A stretch of DNA of 64,000 nucleotides from Sporolactobacillus shoreicorticis (GTDB taxonomy: Bacteria > Bacillota > Bacilli > Bacillales > Sporolactobacillaceae), in contig NZ_JAMXWM010000001.1 in assembly GCF_024125445.1 (NCBI RefSeq), forward strand, positions 124,001-188,000. Direction: 5' to 3'. Under the pieces are notes generated by a model that was not told the origin of the DNA, ran no database searches, and was given only the letters and a program-made list of their open reading frames with translations. Shown here piece by piece: positions 51,649-60,998 of this stretch. The first letter of the stretch is position 1, and each line of letters opens with the position of its first letter. The position numbers and the translations under genes are program-made.

Positions 51649-51938
51649 CACTCTGACTGAATCAAGCGAAATAATTGTAGTTCCTTAAATAAGCTGTTTT
51701 TAATGCCTAAAATGAAGCGGAATTATCTTGCGTTGGAGAAAAGGGCGATGAGCGGGACTCATTTCAGCAGTGAATTGTGCAGTTGCACAGTTTTTTTCGT
51801 TTTCCTGTTGCTTGTTTTCCGCTTCCTGTGCTTTATAGTGAGATTTAAAGGATGGATCACTGGGGAAGGCCTATTTGGGAAAAATGGATACTTTGCAGAC
51901 TAATCCGTTGGATCGAAATGAAAAGAGGGTGAACGCTC

Positions 51939-53072
51939 ATGGAAAGCTTTTACTATAAACAACCGGTGCCGATCGATTTCGGCTTCGGAAAACTCAGTAG
52001 ATTGCCGGATATTCTGGATCAGATGAATGTGGATCGGGGCTTGTTAATCAGCGCACCGTCAATGATGCGGTCCGGGATTGCATCACGTGTGGTGGAGCAG
52101 TCGAACGGAAGGATTGTCGGCATTTTCTCAGCAATCCAACCGAATCCGACGGTCCTGAATACGGACACCTGTGCGGCGATGCTCCGCGAATATCAGTGTA
52201 CCTTTGCGATTGCGCTCGGCGGTGGAAGCGTCATGGATTGCGCGAAGGCAGCATGTTTTGTCGCCGACACTCCATACAGTGCTGCGGATTTTCTTTCCGG
52301 TGAGCGGAAGATCGATCATGCAGGTATTCCGTTGATCGCAGTCCCGACAACATCCGGAACGGCCAGTGAAGTGACGACGGCTTCGGTTTTAACGGATACG
52401 GAACGTGGAGTCAAAGCATTGCTGGCGAGTGATTATCTTTATCCGGTCTATGCGCTTGTTGATCCGGATTTAACGACGACCTGCCCACCGCAGGTAACGG
52501 CTGCAAGCGGGTTTGATGTGCTTGCCCATTCGCTGGAAGCTTATTACGGCAAAAAACATCAGCCACTGACGGATCTTGCAGCGGAACGTGCGGCAAGACT
52601 CGTTTTTGATTATCTGCTCACTGCTTATCATGAACCGGGCAATAAGGAAGCACGGGCAAAAATGAGCGAGGCGTCGGTTACGGCAGGACTTGCATTCGGT
52701 ATTACTCAAACAGCAGCAGCTCATGCCTGTTCCTATCCGTTGACCCAGGATTACCGAATACCCCATGGTGATGCATGCGCCTTCACTTTACCTTCTTTTT
52801 GGCGGCTGAACAGCAGCGAAGGTACGGAGGTTGAACGGCTTCAGGCATTCAGCAAACGGCTGGGATTCAAGGACAGTGCGGCGCTTGCTGACCGGATGGA
52901 TGCGATGAAAAAGGAAATGCAGCTTCATACTACGTTGGAAGAAGCGGGCGTCACTTCCACGGATCTTGATGATTTGGTGGGTAAAAGCTTTGCGCCGAAC
53001 ATGAACAATAATCCTGTTGAGATAACAAAGGAGCGTTTGAAAACGCTCTACCAAAATCTGTCCGAATTCTAA
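51939..53072 (+). CDS. Iron-containing (group III) alcohol dehydrogenase
   Basis: 377 aa. NAD-binding GGGSVMDCAKA (about 97-107), PTTSGTASEVTTASVLTD, and the iron ligands: Asp in ASGFDVLAHSLEA, His in the same block, and two His in HACSYPLTQDYRIPHGDACA. This group includes 1,3-propanediol, 1,4-butanediol, lactaldehyde and ethanol dehydrogenases. No operon partner; AAAGAGGGTG precedes the ATG. Confidence 0.88.
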   Translation: MESFYYKQPVPIDFGFGKLSRLPDILDQMNVDRGLLISAPSMMRSGIASRVVEQSNGRIVGIFSAIQPNPTVLNTDTCAAMLREYQCTFAIALGGGSVMDCAKAACFVADTPYSAADFLSGERKIDHAGIPLIAVPTTSGTASEVTTASVLTDTERGVKALLASDYLYPVYALVDPDLTTTCPPQVTAASGFDVLAHSLEAYYGKKHQPLTDLAAERAARLVFDYLLTAYHEPGNKEARAKMSEASVTAGLAFGITQTAAAHACSYPLTQDYRIPHGDACAFTLPSFWRLNSSEGTEVERLQAFSKRLGFKDSAALADRMDAMKKEMQLHTTLEEAGVTSTDLDDLVGKSFAPNMNNNPVEITKERLKTLYQNLSEF

Positions 53073-53105
53073 AATCCGAGAACATGCTGCACTCACTGCT
53101 CGATT

Positions 53106-53144
53106 AAAAAGCCGGACCGCGTTTTTTCGCGGTTCGGCTTTTTT
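53106..53144. terminator. Bidirectional terminator
   Basis: AAAAGCCGGACCGCG and CGCGGTTCGGCTTTT form a strong stem with A and T tracts on both sides, serving the alcohol dehydrogenase and the convergent LCP gene. Confidence 0.92.
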
Positions 53145-53155
53145 GACGATACTCA

Positions 53156-54178
53156 TCAGTTGGAGAAGTATTTTTTAATCGTTGTTTGAAGCTCGTTCTT
53201 GTTTAGGATGATTTGACTGTTGTTGGCCTTGAGCAGATCATCATACATCTTTGCGCTCTGGCCTTTAACTTGGCGGTACTTGATCTGTTTTTCCGGATGA
53301 AAGTTGCCTTTGACGCCGAGACCGACACTGACCATATCTTCTGTGGACATATTGGTTGCAATCAGAAATTTGGACAGTGAGCGGGAAAGGGCCGGCAGCC
53401 GTGTGACGTTTGACGGCTGCATAATTTTTTTGGCGATGCCGATCAGCGCTGCTTGCTGCAGCTGCTGGCGCCCATAGTCGGTGCCGGGCAGTGAATACCG
53501 TTCATGGGTAAGCTCGGCGACCATTTCGCCATTCAACTTGTGAACACCGGCCGCAAATGTTTTACCCGAGTTTCTCTTATACCAGGGATGCGTCAGTGTT
53601 ACCTTAAACGGCACGTTCATTTCAATACCACCGAGTGCATCGACCATATATTGGAGTCCCCAATAGTTGGTTTCGGCATAATAGTGAATCGGCACACCGG
53701 TGAGATTAGAAACAGCTTGTACGGCTGAAATAATTCCTTTTTTCTCGCCTTGCTTCACTTGTGAAATATATTGAACACTGGTCAGCTTCGTATAGCCATA
53801 GCCCTGCATATATACACGCGTGTCACGAGGAATGCTCAGCATGTTATAGGTGTGATTGTTCAAATCAGCATGGATCAGGACCATGGAATCCGTATGGCTC
53901 GCTGCATCTCCTTTCCGAGCGTCAGATCCAATCAGCAGAACATTGAATGTGCCGGCTTTTTCTTTGTAGTTGCCTGTTTTTTTTGAGGAGCCGCCGACAA
54001 CTGTAAGATTTTTAAAATGGTTTTTTGGTTTGAGATGATGATACTCAAAGAATCCATAAGCGGTTCCTGCGATCAGCAGAAGTGCGAGACTTAGCAAAAC
54101 AACACGAAGAACGCGGTGACGCTTTTTTGATTTTCTAAGTGTACTTCTCGAGTTACCCGATTCATTTTTTCTAACCAT
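53156..54178 (-). CDS. LytR-CpsA-Psr (LCP) family cell-wall protein
   Basis: 340 aa. Short basic cytoplasmic tail, one membrane helix (about 24-44), then an extracellular LCP domain. Motifs: NVLLIGSDARKGDAASHTDSMVL, NMLSIPRDTRVYM (Arg residues that bind pyrophosphate), GGIEMNVP and LTHERYSLPGTDYGRQQLQQ. LCP enzymes attach teichoic acid or capsule to peptidoglycan. The start has GGAGAA upstream on the minus strand. The substrate polymer is not known. Confidence 0.92.
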   Translation of the reverse strand: MVRKNESGNSRSTLRKSKKRHRVLRVVLLSLALLLIAGTAYGFFEYHHLKPKNHFKNLTVVGGSSKKTGNYKEKAGTFNVLLIGSDARKGDAASHTDSMVLIHADLNNHTYNMLSIPRDTRVYMQGYGYTKLTSVQYISQVKQGEKKGIISAVQAVSNLTGVPIHYYAETNYWGLQYMVDALGGIEMNVPFKVTLTHPWYKRNSGKTFAAGVHKLNGEMVAELTHERYSLPGTDYGRQQLQQAALIGIAKKIMQPSNVTRLPALSRSLSKFLIATNMSTEDMVSVGLGVKGNFHPEKQIKYRQVKGQSAKMYDDLLKANNSQIILNKNELQTTIKKYFSN

Positions 54179-54442
54179 GGTTTTCTCCTTTTAACTGTCG
54201 AAATCGTTCGGAAATGAGTAGTGCACGAGGAAGCAACGGCAAGCAACCGTACTGACCCAACCGTTTAACGAACTTCATGCCATTCCAATAGTATAGCAAA
54301 ATTTCGACTTTTTTTTCAAAGTATGTTGAAAATAAGTTGTTTTTTTAATACGTTGCGTTCCAATGTCTGCTCATATCGATATGATTCCGGCCATACAATT
54401 GAATAAACGCAATTAAAGAACGATTTTTCGGAGGCGGCAGAT

Positions 54443-54817
54443 ATGGAACTGATTCAACCTTCTGAGACCCTTGAGCTTGTCCATGCACATGGAAATTGGT
54501 CAATCAGCCAGGATTCCGGCTTTTCACCGGTGCAGCTCATAGCAGCATCGGCAGCAGCTTGCAGCACGTATGTGTTTGAAAAGCTACTTGATGAACGTGG
54601 TATTCCTTATGAACTGAAAAAAGTCTTATTTGATTATCAACTCGGGGTGTATTATCCGAATCCGGTCACGAGAGTCGACGTTCAATTTTTTATCAAAGCA
54701 AATGCACGCGTGCGTAACGAAATTGAACATGTATTTTATCAAATTGCAGAAAATTGTCCGGTCATTCAATCCCTTCATCCGCGCATTAAAATTAATGAAT
54801 CAATTATTTTTGATTGA
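54443..54817 (+). CDS. OsmC-family protein
   Basis: 124 aa, the length of small OsmC/Ohr-like proteins. The two cysteines of the fold are Cys40 in ASAAACSTYVFEKLLDERG and Cys109 in AENCPVIQSL, which in peroxidase members reduce organic hydroperoxides as a dimer. The Ohr-specific context around the first Cys is not fully kept, so peroxide activity is likely but unproven. GGAGGCGG before the ATG. Confidence 0.8.
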   Translation: MELIQPSETLELVHAHGNWSISQDSGFSPVQLIAASAAACSTYVFEKLLDERGIPYELKKVLFDYQLGVYYPNPVTRVDVQFFIKANARVRNEIEHVFYQIAENCPVIQSLHPRIKINESIIFD

Positions 54818-54996
54818 GAGCCGTTTATTGGATCATTTGCCGCCAATTTGATGAACGTCAGGGTGAAAGCAAGAATTGCTCCCCGAGTTGTTAAATCGGC
54901 AAAACTTTTATTCAATTAAATAAACAGATTAAATAAAAATGTTAAAAAAATCACAGTTGATCAAATTATCGTTATAGTAATATGAATTTTTTATTA

Positions 54997-55021
54997 CAAA
55001 AGCTCCTTCTGTTTCCGATAT
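54997..55021 (+). promoter_or_regulatory. Candidate sigma-D (motility) promoter
   Basis: CAAA (54997-55000), 13 bp, TCCGATAT (55014-55021) resembles TAAA-N15-GCCGATAT. Its place before a chemoreceptor gene supports the call; the -35 half is imperfect. Confidence 0.5.
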
Positions 55022-55058
55022 ATTATTAAGAGCGAAAGGAAGGGGTTTTTATTGAACT

Positions 55059-57068
55059 ATGTCGAAAAAGAAAAAGCGATTTCAGTTTCACTTTGTTAAA
55101 ATGAATTTGCGGCGCGTATTAATTACTGCGGCCGTCTGTTTTACCATCATTCCGGCAACTATTGTAGGTACATTCTCTTTTATTAATGCCAAGAATGCCG
55201 TTACGGCACAAATGGAAGACAGTGCGGAAAATAGCGTAACACTGCTCAATCAAAACATTACTCAGATGGTTGACAAAGAGAAAATAAGATTGGATTATTT
55301 AGCCAGCCACGTGTCAACTGCAAGGATGACAAACGGCGAAAATCGCGAAATCCTGAATACACTGTTGTCTCAGCAGCAATCGGACAGCGGGCTTGCTCAA
55401 GCCTATGTCGGCGATAAAAAGGGGCATTATGTGTATACGCCGCAGTCGCTGATCAAACCGAATAATTACAATCCTGCATTACGGCCATGGTTTAAAAGTG
55501 CGATGGCGAATCCGCACCATATTGTTGTTAACGAACCGTATCAATCGGAATTGGTGAAGGACTATGTCGTGTCCCTGTCGGAAACGACAACAGATGGAAA
55601 AGGCGTGGTCGGATTAGATTTAAAGCTGGATGATGTTCAAAAAATAGCTAATAAAGTAAACATCGGTCAAAAAGGCTATGCATTTATTATAAGCCGGGAC
55701 GGAAAAATTGTTGCCCATCCGAATCTCAAACCTGGTGTTAAAGTCCCTGATGAACAATTACTGAAACATGTAAAACAATCAAGTCACGGCGCGTTTCATT
55801 CAGTTTATAAAGGGGTGCGCAAACAAGATGTCTACGTCACGAATGAAAATACAGGATGGATCCTTGTCGGATCACTGCTTCAGAGCGAAGTTGAAGCAAA
55901 TACAAACGGTATTTTGTGGAACTCCATTATTGTCGGGGGCATAACAGCAGTTATTGCGGCATTGATTGCATTAGCAGCTGTTATGTGGATCATTCGTCCA
56001 ATTAAAAATTTGATTGGTGTTGCGAAGAAGGTTGCAGATAAGGACCTTACTGATTATGCAAATACGGATGGTTTTGAGGAATTCAAGCATTTAGGCATCG
56101 GGTTCAACCAAATGATTGATTCATTGAGTGATGTGTTGTCCCATGTGGATGAAAAAGCGGCCGCACTCGCGTCTTCATCCGAAGAGTTAACTGCTTCAAC
56201 AGAAGAAAATAAAGCGACATCTGATGAAGTTGCCCACTCAATTCAAGAAATCGCGGCCGGTGCTCAAGACCAAAATAAAAAAGTGGAAGCTTCGAAACAA
56301 AATGTTACGGCTATTTATAAAGAAATCGAAAATATTTCAACGAAGGCGGGGACACTGCGTGACAAATCTGATGCGGCGATGGATACCGTAAACAGCGGTA
56401 AAATTTCGTTGAACCAAGTAACCGGACAGATTAAAAACATCCGATCAACAAATAAATTGGTCACCGGTGAGCTTAATGATTTGGTGGAAAAGATGGAGTT
56501 AATCAGTTATACAAACAGTTTGATTAACGATATTGCCGCTCAGACGCATCTTCTGTCGCTAAATGCTGCGATTGAAGCAGCGCGTGCCGGTGAACATGGC
56601 AAAGGCTTTAGTGTTGTTGCGGCAGAAATTCAGAAACTGGCGAATCAATCTTCAGATTCCTCGAAGAAGATTGCTGAAATTGAGGAATCTATTCTGCAAA
56701 AGGTTCGCGAACTGGCACAATCCATGAAAACCGGTACGGAGCAAGTGGACCAGGGAATTATTGTTGCCGATGAAGCGACCCAAACGTTTACAACCATTGA
56801 GGAGACTGTAACATCTGTTTCAGAAGCGACAAAGGAGGTCAACCGTTCTGTACAAATGATCTCAGGAGCTACTGGCGAAATCGTCGAACGCATCGATGAT
56901 ATTGCTCATTTGTCGGAGACTGCAAGTGGGCTGACAGAAAATGTTTCTGCAGCAGCAGAGCAACAATCCGCTTCCATGGAAGAAGTTGCAAACAATGCGA
57001 CCAGCCTGTCATCGCTCGCTGATGAGCTGAGACAGATCGCTGCACAATTTGTGATTAACAAGAAATAA
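55059..57068 (+). CDS. Methyl-accepting chemotaxis protein
   Basis: 669 aa transmembrane receptor. First membrane helix near residues 20-40, an extracellular dCache-type sensor (about 45-280) with [23 protein letters not shown] and [17 protein letters not shown], second helix about 285-312, a HAMP domain ([19 protein letters not shown]), then the long coiled signalling domain with the hairpin tip [23 protein letters not shown] (residues near 500). Sends ligand signals to CheA/CheW; the dCache type often binds amino acids. No other chemotaxis gene in the window. Confidence 0.93.
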   Translation: MSKKKKRFQFHFVKMNLRRVLITAAVCFTIIPATIVGTFSFINAKNAVTAQMEDSAENSVTLLNQNITQMVDKEKIRLDYLASHVSTARMTNGENREILNTLLSQQQSDSGLAQAYVGDKKGHYVYTPQSLIKPNNYNPALRPWFKSAMANPHHIVVNEPYQSELVKDYVVSLSETTTDGKGVVGLDLKLDDVQKIANKVNIGQKGYAFIISRDGKIVAHPNLKPGVKVPDEQLLKHVKQSSHGAFHSVYKGVRKQDVYVTNENTGWILVGSLLQSEVEANTNGILWNSIIVGGITAVIAALIALAAVMWIIRPIKNLIGVAKKVADKDLTDYANTDGFEEFKHLGIGFNQMIDSLSDVLSHVDEKAAALASSSEELTASTEENKATSDEVAHSIQEIAAGAQDQNKKVEASKQNVTAIYKEIENISTKAGTLRDKSDAAMDTVNSGKISLNQVTGQIKNIRSTNKLVTGELNDLVEKMELISYTNSLINDIAAQTHLLSLNAAIEAARAGEHGKGFSVVAAEIQKLANQSSDSSKKIAEIEESILQKVRELAQSMKTGTEQVDQGIIVADEATQTFTTIEETVTSVSEATKEVNRSVQMISGATGEIVERIDDIAHLSETASGLTENVSAAAEQQSASMEEVANNATSLSSLADELRQIAAQFVINKK

Positions 57069-57128
57069 TTGGATGCGCAGTCCCAATAAAATCAAGGCTG
57101 CTTTTCAATTGCCAATCTGATTCTTTTA

Positions 57129-57169
57129 AAAGAGCCAAAGATCCTGAAAATATGATCTTTGGCTCTTTG
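57129..57169. terminator. Terminator between the chemoreceptor and the SorC-type regulator
   Basis: AAAGAGCCAAAGATC and GATCTTTGGCTCTTT form a perfect 15-bp stem with an 11-base loop. Poly-T is short on both sides, but the position between convergent genes fits a shared terminator. Confidence 0.7.
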
Positions 57170-57171
57170 CG

Positions 57172-58149
57172 TTAATTCGTCTGATTTTGCTCTGCTTGCT
57201 TCAGCTTCAGTAAACCGGCAGCAGTCTCTTCTGTTGTAATCAATACATTGATATGGCCGCCATTTAATGCGCCAAGGATTCCGGGAATTTTTTCTTCGGA
57301 TTCTGCCACACCGATTGTATAACGTGTTTTATGCAGAATATCCAGCGGGATTGAAAGTGTTCGATCTGAGAGATGCGTTTGAAGTTCAATGCCGTTCTGA
57401 TTATAGAACCGGGAGCATAGATCGCCGATCACGTGTGCTGCTTTAAATTTTTCGACGGAACTGTCACTGTAGAACGCGTGCCATGTCGAATGACCGGTAC
57501 TGTTGATTGATCCTATGCCAACCAACGCAATGCTGATGTTGTTCCACATCGCCGCGATTTCTTTGTAGTATTTGGTCTGCATCCAGTCGTTTTTCATTGA
57601 CGGTTTTTCAACAATCGCGGGAACATCAATCATTAATGAGCGTCCTTTAAGCTTCTCTGCCGCCTGATAGCAAATCGTATTGACATGAAAGCGACTTTCG
57701 AGTTTTCCTGCAGGGCCCCCTACCATAGGGACGCAGAAAATATTTTTATGTTCCTGGGTCGGATCAAGTGCTTCTACCGTGGCGGCGAGGCTGCTTCCCC
57801 AAGAAAAACCGATGACATCATTATCCTCCAGAATCGAATCAAGAAAACGTGCGGCGGCCTGGCCGATTGCCGTAAGTCTGACAGTCGTGGGCTGCTGGCG
57901 GTCGACAGGAATCACGACCGCTTTTTTTAAATGAAAGGTCTTCTCTAATTTTTCCGCTAATGACAAGTCATTGAGATCGTAGTTAATCGTTATCTTGACG
58001 ATTCCTTCTTCTCGGATCTTCTTGAGAATACGGCTGATTGACGTGCGGTTGATACCGGTTTTTTGAGCGATTTCATTCTGTGTCAGATTCTGCTCATAAT
58101 ACAGCTGAGCAATTTGAATATATTTTTTTTTCGTTTCCACGTTATCCAT
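57172..58149 (-). CDS. sorR: SorC-family sugar-sensing transcriptional regulator
   Basis: 325 aa. N-terminal helix-turn-helix (QNEIAQKTGINRTSISRILKKIREEG, about 25-50) and C-terminal sugar-phosphate binding domain of the SorC/DeoR type, with DVIGFSWGSSLAATVEAL, VPMVGGPAG, ALVGIGSI and a late GVAESEEKIPGILGALNGG. ATG 58149 follows GGGGTGATGAA; the open frame continues upstream without a ribosome site. Divergent from the sorbose operon, so it is the likely activator or repressor of it, as SorR is in Lacticaseibacillus casei. Confidence 0.85.
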   Translation of the reverse strand: MDNVETKKKYIQIAQLYYEQNLTQNEIAQKTGINRTSISRILKKIREEGIVKITINYDLNDLSLAEKLEKTFHLKKAVVIPVDRQQPTTVRLTAIGQAAARFLDSILEDNDVIGFSWGSSLAATVEALDPTQEHKNIFCVPMVGGPAGKLESRFHVNTICYQAAEKLKGRSLMIDVPAIVEKPSMKNDWMQTKYYKEIAAMWNNISIALVGIGSINSTGHSTWHAFYSDSSVEKFKAAHVIGDLCSRFYNQNGIELQTHLSDRTLSIPLDILHKTRYTIGVAESEEKIPGILGALNGGHINVLITTEETAAGLLKLKQAEQNQTN

Positions 58150-58212
58150 TTCATCACCCCATATCGCACAAATGGTCAACGTAATTGAAAATGTGCAAAC
58201 AACTATTCGTAT

Positions 58213-58241
58213 ATTATATTCCAAAATAATAAATTTGTAAA
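58213..58241 (-). promoter_or_regulatory. Promoter of the SorC-type regulator gene
   Basis: On the minus strand TTTACA (58241-58236) and TATAAT (58218-58213) are 17 bp apart. Confidence 0.7.
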
Positions 58242-58249
58242 ACTAGATA

Positions 58250-58263
58250 TGAAAACGCTTTAA
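58250..58263 (+). promoter_or_regulatory. cre (CcpA) site of the sorbose operon
   Basis: TGAAAACGCTTTAA fits TGWAANCGNTNWCA at 12 or more of 14 positions. It lies between the two divergent promoters, so glucose repression of the operon is expected. Confidence 0.65.
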
Positions 58264-58292
58264 AAGTTAACAATTTTGCAACATATGAACAA

Positions 58293-58320
58293 TTGACAAC
58301 GCAGTAACTTAATTTATACT
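58293..58320 (+). promoter_or_regulatory. Promoter of the sorbose operon
   Basis: TTGACA (58293-58298), 16-bp spacer, TATACT (58315-58320). A CACAAATGATCA element and the palindrome CACAATTGTG lie shortly downstream and may be operator sites. Confidence 0.7.
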
Positions 58321-58399
58321 AAGAATGTAATCACAAATGATCATTTTAATCACAATTGTGCATATGATTATGAATAAAAATGAATCTGGAGGTTTTATC

Positions 58400-59215
58400 A
58401 TGAGTGAATGGCTTGGACTTGAAGGCAAGACAGTGATCGTAACAGGAGGTTCATCTGGAATTGGCAAAGCAGTTGTGGAAACCCTTTTAGAAAATGACGC
58501 CAACGTCGTACTTGCGGACTTGCACGAACCGGATCAGGGGCTCTATGACAAGGCAGAAGATAGCCAACTTCTATTTGTGCTAACTGATGTTACTGATCGA
58601 GCGAGCGTTGTCAATCTGGTTGCTAAAGCCAAAGAACAGTTTGGATCTGTTGATGTCATTGTCAACAATGCAGGAATTAATATTCCAAGACTTTTAATCG
58701 ATCCGAATGCAGAAAACAGTAAGTACGAGTTGAGCGATGATATTTTTGACAAGATTGTCAGCATTAATCAAAAAGGTGTTTTTCTTTGCTCACAAATCGC
58801 GGGTGGGGAAATGGTCAGGGCAGGAAAAGGGGTCATTGTTAACATGGTTTCTGAAAGCGGTTTAGAAGGATCGGAAGGACAAAGTGCCTATGCGGCTACC
58901 AAGGCAGCGATTTACAGCTTCACCCGTTCCTGGGCAAAGGAACTCGGCAAATACAATGTCCGAGTTGTTGGTCTCGCACCGGGTATTCTCGAAAAAACAG
59001 GACTTCGCACTCCGGCCTATGAAGAAGCACTGGCTTATACCCGTGGCATTACTGTTGAGCAGCTCCGTCAAGGATATACGAATAAATCGATTCCACTCAG
59101 ACGCGATGGAAAACTGAAAGAAGTCGCTGATCTTGTCGCATTCTTGAGCTCGGATCGAGCAAGCTATATCACCGGTACGACTTATACTATTGCGGGTGGA
59201 AAAACAAGAGGATAA
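58400..59215 (+). CDS. sorF: D-sorbitol-6-phosphate 2-dehydrogenase-like SDR (SorF)
   Basis: 271 aa. Cofactor motif TGGSSGIG at 15-22 with Asp40 (VVLAD) for NAD, NNAG at 89-92, catalytic Ser151, Tyr164 and Lys168 (YAATK). The insert DPNAENSKYELSDDIFDKI is typical of sorbitol-6-phosphate dehydrogenases of the lactobacillar sor operon. It oxidises D-sorbitol-6-phosphate, made by SorE from L-sorbose-1-phosphate, to fructose-6-phosphate. ATG 58400 follows TGGAGG; earlier in-frame codons have no ribosome site. Confidence 0.85.
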   Translation: MSEWLGLEGKTVIVTGGSSGIGKAVVETLLENDANVVLADLHEPDQGLYDKAEDSQLLFVLTDVTDRASVVNLVAKAKEQFGSVDVIVNNAGINIPRLLIDPNAENSKYELSDDIFDKIVSINQKGVFLCSQIAGGEMVRAGKGVIVNMVSESGLEGSEGQSAYAATKAAIYSFTRSWAKELGKYNVRVVGLAPGILEKTGLRTPAYEEALAYTRGITVEQLRQGYTNKSIPLRRDGKLKEVADLVAFLSSDRASYITGTTYTIAGGKTRG

Positions 59216-59253
59216 AGCCTCCTGTGAAAACGAAGTGTGGGGAGGTGAATCAT

Positions 59254-59670
59254 ATGTACTCAATTGTTGTATGCGCTCATGGCGATCTTGCTGAATCACT
59301 GAAAAGATCCGTTGAAATGATTTTCGGAGAAGCGAATAATTTTTACCCAATTCGTTTTGTACCGGGTGAGAACTTAGAAGATATAAAAAAGAAACTGACA
59401 GAAACAGTTGATGCCAATCATTTAAAAGATGTGTTAATTTTCACCGACATCTTTTGCGGAAGCCCTTACAATGCTGCCGCTGCTTATGCAATGACTCACA
59501 ATAATGTTGAACTGATCAGTGGTGTCAGCCTTCCGCTCTGTCTTGAGGCCGTTTCAAATCAGAGTATAAAATCACTTGAAGAAATCGTCGAATGGCTGAA
59601 GCAGGTCGTTCCGGACACATTTAAAGTATTGAAGGATGTTTTAAAAGAACAGGAAGAGGAGGACTTCTAA
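59254..59670 (+). CDS. sorA: Mannose-family PTS EIIA component (L-sorbose)
   Basis: 138 aa cytosolic EIIA domain. His9 in VVCAHGDLAES is the phosphorylation site; later motifs are DVLIFTDIFCGSPYNAA and ELISGVSLPLCLEA. It takes phosphate from HPr and gives it to EIIB. ATG 59254 follows GGGGAGGTG. The next gene's ATG overlaps its stop codon. Letter assignment follows gene order in lactobacilli and may differ. Confidence 0.87.
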   Translation: MYSIVVCAHGDLAESLKRSVEMIFGEANNFYPIRFVPGENLEDIKKKLTETVDANHLKDVLIFTDIFCGSPYNAAAAYAMTHNNVELISGVSLPLCLEAVSNQSIKSLEEIVEWLKQVVPDTFKVLKDVLKEQEEEDF

Positions 59671-60164
59671 TGATTATTCATTTTGCTCGAATAGACGATC
59701 GTTTAATCCATGGGCAAGTAACCACGGTTTGGGTAAAAAAAGCGAATGCAAAAAGAATTATCATTGCCAGCGATGAAGTTGCGCATGATGAGATTCGCAA
59801 AACATTGTTAAAACAAGCGGCACCGCCGGGAACCAAAGTGAATGTGTGCGAAGTGGATAAGGCAGTTAAGGTTTATTTTAATCCTGTATACCAAAATGAA
59901 ACCGTTTTCTATTTGTTTACTAATCCAACAGATGTACTGCGAATGATCAAACAGAATGTACCGATCACATCCGTTAATATCGGTGGCATGGCTTATCGTG
60001 AGGGAAAAACACAAATAACAAAGGCCGTTTCACTGGGGACTGAAGACGTTGAAGCATTCAAAAAATTAAATGAACATGGTGTCAAACTGGAACTGCGTGT
60101 CGTGGACAGTGATACGCCGATCAATTTGATGAAAAAAATCGAAGGATTGTCTTCGGCTAAATAG
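59670..60164 (+). CDS. sorB: Mannose-family PTS EIIB component (L-sorbose)
   Basis: 164 aa. His14 in RIDDRLIHGQVTTVWVKK is the phosphorylation site. Other marks: IIIASDEVAHDEIRKTLLKQAAPPG and VNIGGMAYREGKTQITKAVSL. It phosphorylates the sugar during transport, giving L-sorbose-1-phosphate. Overlaps the EIIA stop by one base (TAATG). Confidence 0.9.
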   Translation: MIIHFARIDDRLIHGQVTTVWVKKANAKRIIIASDEVAHDEIRKTLLKQAAPPGTKVNVCEVDKAVKVYFNPVYQNETVFYLFTNPTDVLRMIKQNVPITSVNIGGMAYREGKTQITKAVSLGTEDVEAFKKLNEHGVKLELRVVDSDTPINLMKKIEGLSSAK

Positions 60165-60179
60165 AAGGGGGCGAAAATT

Positions 60180-60986
60180 ATGGAAATTCAATTATACCAA
60201 ATCATACTCATCTTTATTTTCTCCTGTATCGCCGGTATGGGCAGTGTTCTTGACGAGTTTCAAACGCACCGTCCATTGATTGCCTGTACAATTATCGGTT
60301 TGATTCTCGGCGATATTCAAACGGGCATAATTTTGGGAGGAACATTGGAACTCATTGCTCTTGGCTGGATGAATATTGGGGCGGCACAATCACCGGACTC
60401 AGCGCTTGCCAGTATCATTTCGGCGATTCTCGTTATTGTCGGCCATCAAAACATTCAAGCAGGTATTGCAATTGCATTACCGGTAGCTGCTGCGGGGCAA
60501 GTACTCACCGTATTCGCGCGTACGATTACCGTGTTTTTCCAACATGCGGCTGACCGAGCTGCGGAAAGGGTGAATTTCAAGCTTCTCGATTTCCTGCATC
60601 TGTCCGCACTCGTTGTTCAAGCACTGCGCGTCGCCATTCCGGCGTTGCTGGTTACCGTATTTATGAACGCAGGGAGTGTTCAGCATCTTCTCAACTCAAT
60701 TCCTGAAGTCGTAACCGGAGGCCTGAATGTTGCAGGGGGATTTATCGTCGCAGTCGGCTATGCGATGGTACTCAATATGATGGGTGCCAAATACCTCATG
60801 CCATTCTTCTTTCTTGGATTCATTTTGGCATCGTACTTGAACTTCAGCTTGCTCAGCTTTGGGGCAATTGGCTTGATTGTCGCCTTTATCTATACGCAGC
60901 TCAATCCAAAATATCAGGAACGACCGCAAACAACGACCACAGCAGGATCATCAGCGCCGCTTGCTGATGACATGCTTGAGGATTAG
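60180..60986 (+). CDS. sorC: Mannose-family PTS EIIC component (L-sorbose)
   Basis: 268-aa membrane channel part. Family blocks: RPLIACTIIGLILGDIQTGIILGGTLELIALGWMNIGAAQSPDSALAS (residues about 30-80), then ALPVAAAGQ and GGFIVAVGYAMVLNMM. Works with EIID as the translocation unit. The C-terminal 25 residues are polar and acidic. Strong GGGGGCG site before the ATG. Confidence 0.9.
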   Translation: MEIQLYQIILIFIFSCIAGMGSVLDEFQTHRPLIACTIIGLILGDIQTGIILGGTLELIALGWMNIGAAQSPDSALASIISAILVIVGHQNIQAGIAIALPVAAAGQVLTVFARTITVFFQHAADRAAERVNFKLLDFLHLSALVVQALRVAIPALLVTVFMNAGSVQHLLNSIPEVVTGGLNVAGGFIVAVGYAMVLNMMGAKYLMPFFFLGFILASYLNFSLLSFGAIGLIVAFIYTQLNPKYQERPQTTTTAGSSAPLADDMLED

Positions 60987-60998
60987 GAGGAGATGACG

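Noticed and set aside
51703-51903. 66-codon open frame between the HAD and alcohol dehydrogenase genes
   Set aside because: No convincing ribosome site, odd composition and no family match by eye; the gap holds nothing firmer.
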